This document shows, one piece after another, positions 63,908 through 64,000 of a stretch of DNA of 64,000 nt; within the stretch, counting starts at the first letter, position 1, and each line of letters starts with the position of its first letter. Made by a program: the position numbers and the translations under genes. The notes beneath the pieces were generated by a model. The model worked only from the letters and a program-made list of their open reading frames with translations, did no database searches and was not told the DNA's origin. This DNA is from Aggregatibacter segnis (GTDB lineage Bacteria; Pseudomonadota; Gammaproteobacteria; Enterobacterales; Pasteurellaceae). The stretch covers positions 1 to 64,000 of the forward strand of contig NZ_NRCW01000007.1 in NCBI RefSeq assembly GCF_003130075.1, in the 5' to 3' direction.

Positions 63908-64000
63908 TTAATGCAGGGATGTCACCACAACCATAAAGCCTTTCAATACGGCGGCATTCACCAGGTCAATAAAGAATGCACCAACCATTGGTACGATTAA
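63908..64000 (-). CDS. gltS: sodium/glutamate symporter GltS, C-terminal end only
   Basis: The last 30 codons are inside the window, reading LIVPMVGAFFIDLVNAAVLK and ten further residues to a TAA. VPMVGAFFID-VNA matches the C-terminal helix of E. coli GltS. The remainder of this sodium-dependent glutamate transporter lies to the right. Confidence 0.75.
   Translation of the reverse strand, partial: LIVPMVGAFFIDLVNAAVLKGFMVVVTSLH

Overview
The window is chromosomal DNA from a member of the Pasteurellaceae, most likely genus Aggregatibacter. The core DNA-uptake signal AAGTGCGGT (or ACCGCACTT) occurs dozens of times on both strands, which marks the Haemophilus/Aggregatibacter-type clade. Gene orders match this family: trkH-hemG-rrn, secM-secA-mutT, leuS-lptE-holA, galU/csrA/alaS/uspA, and yejL/yejK/bamE/cpxR. 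Base composition is moderate, and richer in GC than I would expect for H. influenzae. The genus is an inference; the family is well supported.

Layout. 1-200: two tandem promoters and the boxA leader of an rRNA operon that reads leftward out of the window. 200-3.2 kb: hemG, trkH, yigZ (disrupted near its start) and tusA. 3.2-7.7 kb: ribB with an FMN riboswitch, nadR, a phosphoesterase and tyrP. 7.7-12.5 kb: a MerR regulator, dciA, secM-secA and mutT. 12.6-20.9 kb: a leftward block of leuS-lptE-holA, an HI_0552-like gene, apaH, rsmA, surA and pyrR. 21-28.2 kb: asd, a trimeric autotransporter adhesin flanked by a remnant and an intact copy of a ComEA-like gene, and heat-shock clpB. 28.2-33 kb: a Protein E-like lipoprotein, purMN with a PurR box, a HAD phosphatase, and comF-nfuA with a competence CRP-S site. 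33-43.1 kb: the histidine operon with its His-leader attenuator. 43.2-48.9 kb: brnQ, pyrG, TPP-riboswitch thiE and eno. 49-57.2 kb: ruvX-yqgE-rsmE, metJ, galU-manB, csrA, alaS and uspA. 57.3-64 kb: mazG, an amidohydrolase, lapC-yejL, yejK, bamE, an orphan cpxR, and the 3' end of gltS.

The most unusual region is the histidine operon (hisG-D-C-B-H-A-F-IE). The enzymes are all intact, but five of the seven junctions carry extra material. These are a dispersed repeat (hisG/hisD), a pair of double-hairpin REP-like elements (hisC/hisB), an AT-rich HNH endonuclease gene (hisB/hisH), an IS200-like (RAYT-type) HUH transposase between two inverted copies of the same double-hairpin element plus a third copy (hisH/hisA), and a membrane-anchored DUF2726 gene with a second hairpin family (hisF/hisIE). 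The hairpin stems differ between copies but stay paired. The hisC/hisB pair looks like the transposase unit with the gene removed. Both cargo genes end exactly on the start codon of the next his gene (TAATG and TAGTG), so the operon appears to have been invaded without losing translational coupling.

No CRISPR array, prophage or tRNA gene was seen. Most transcription units end in hairpins, many made of two inverted uptake signals.
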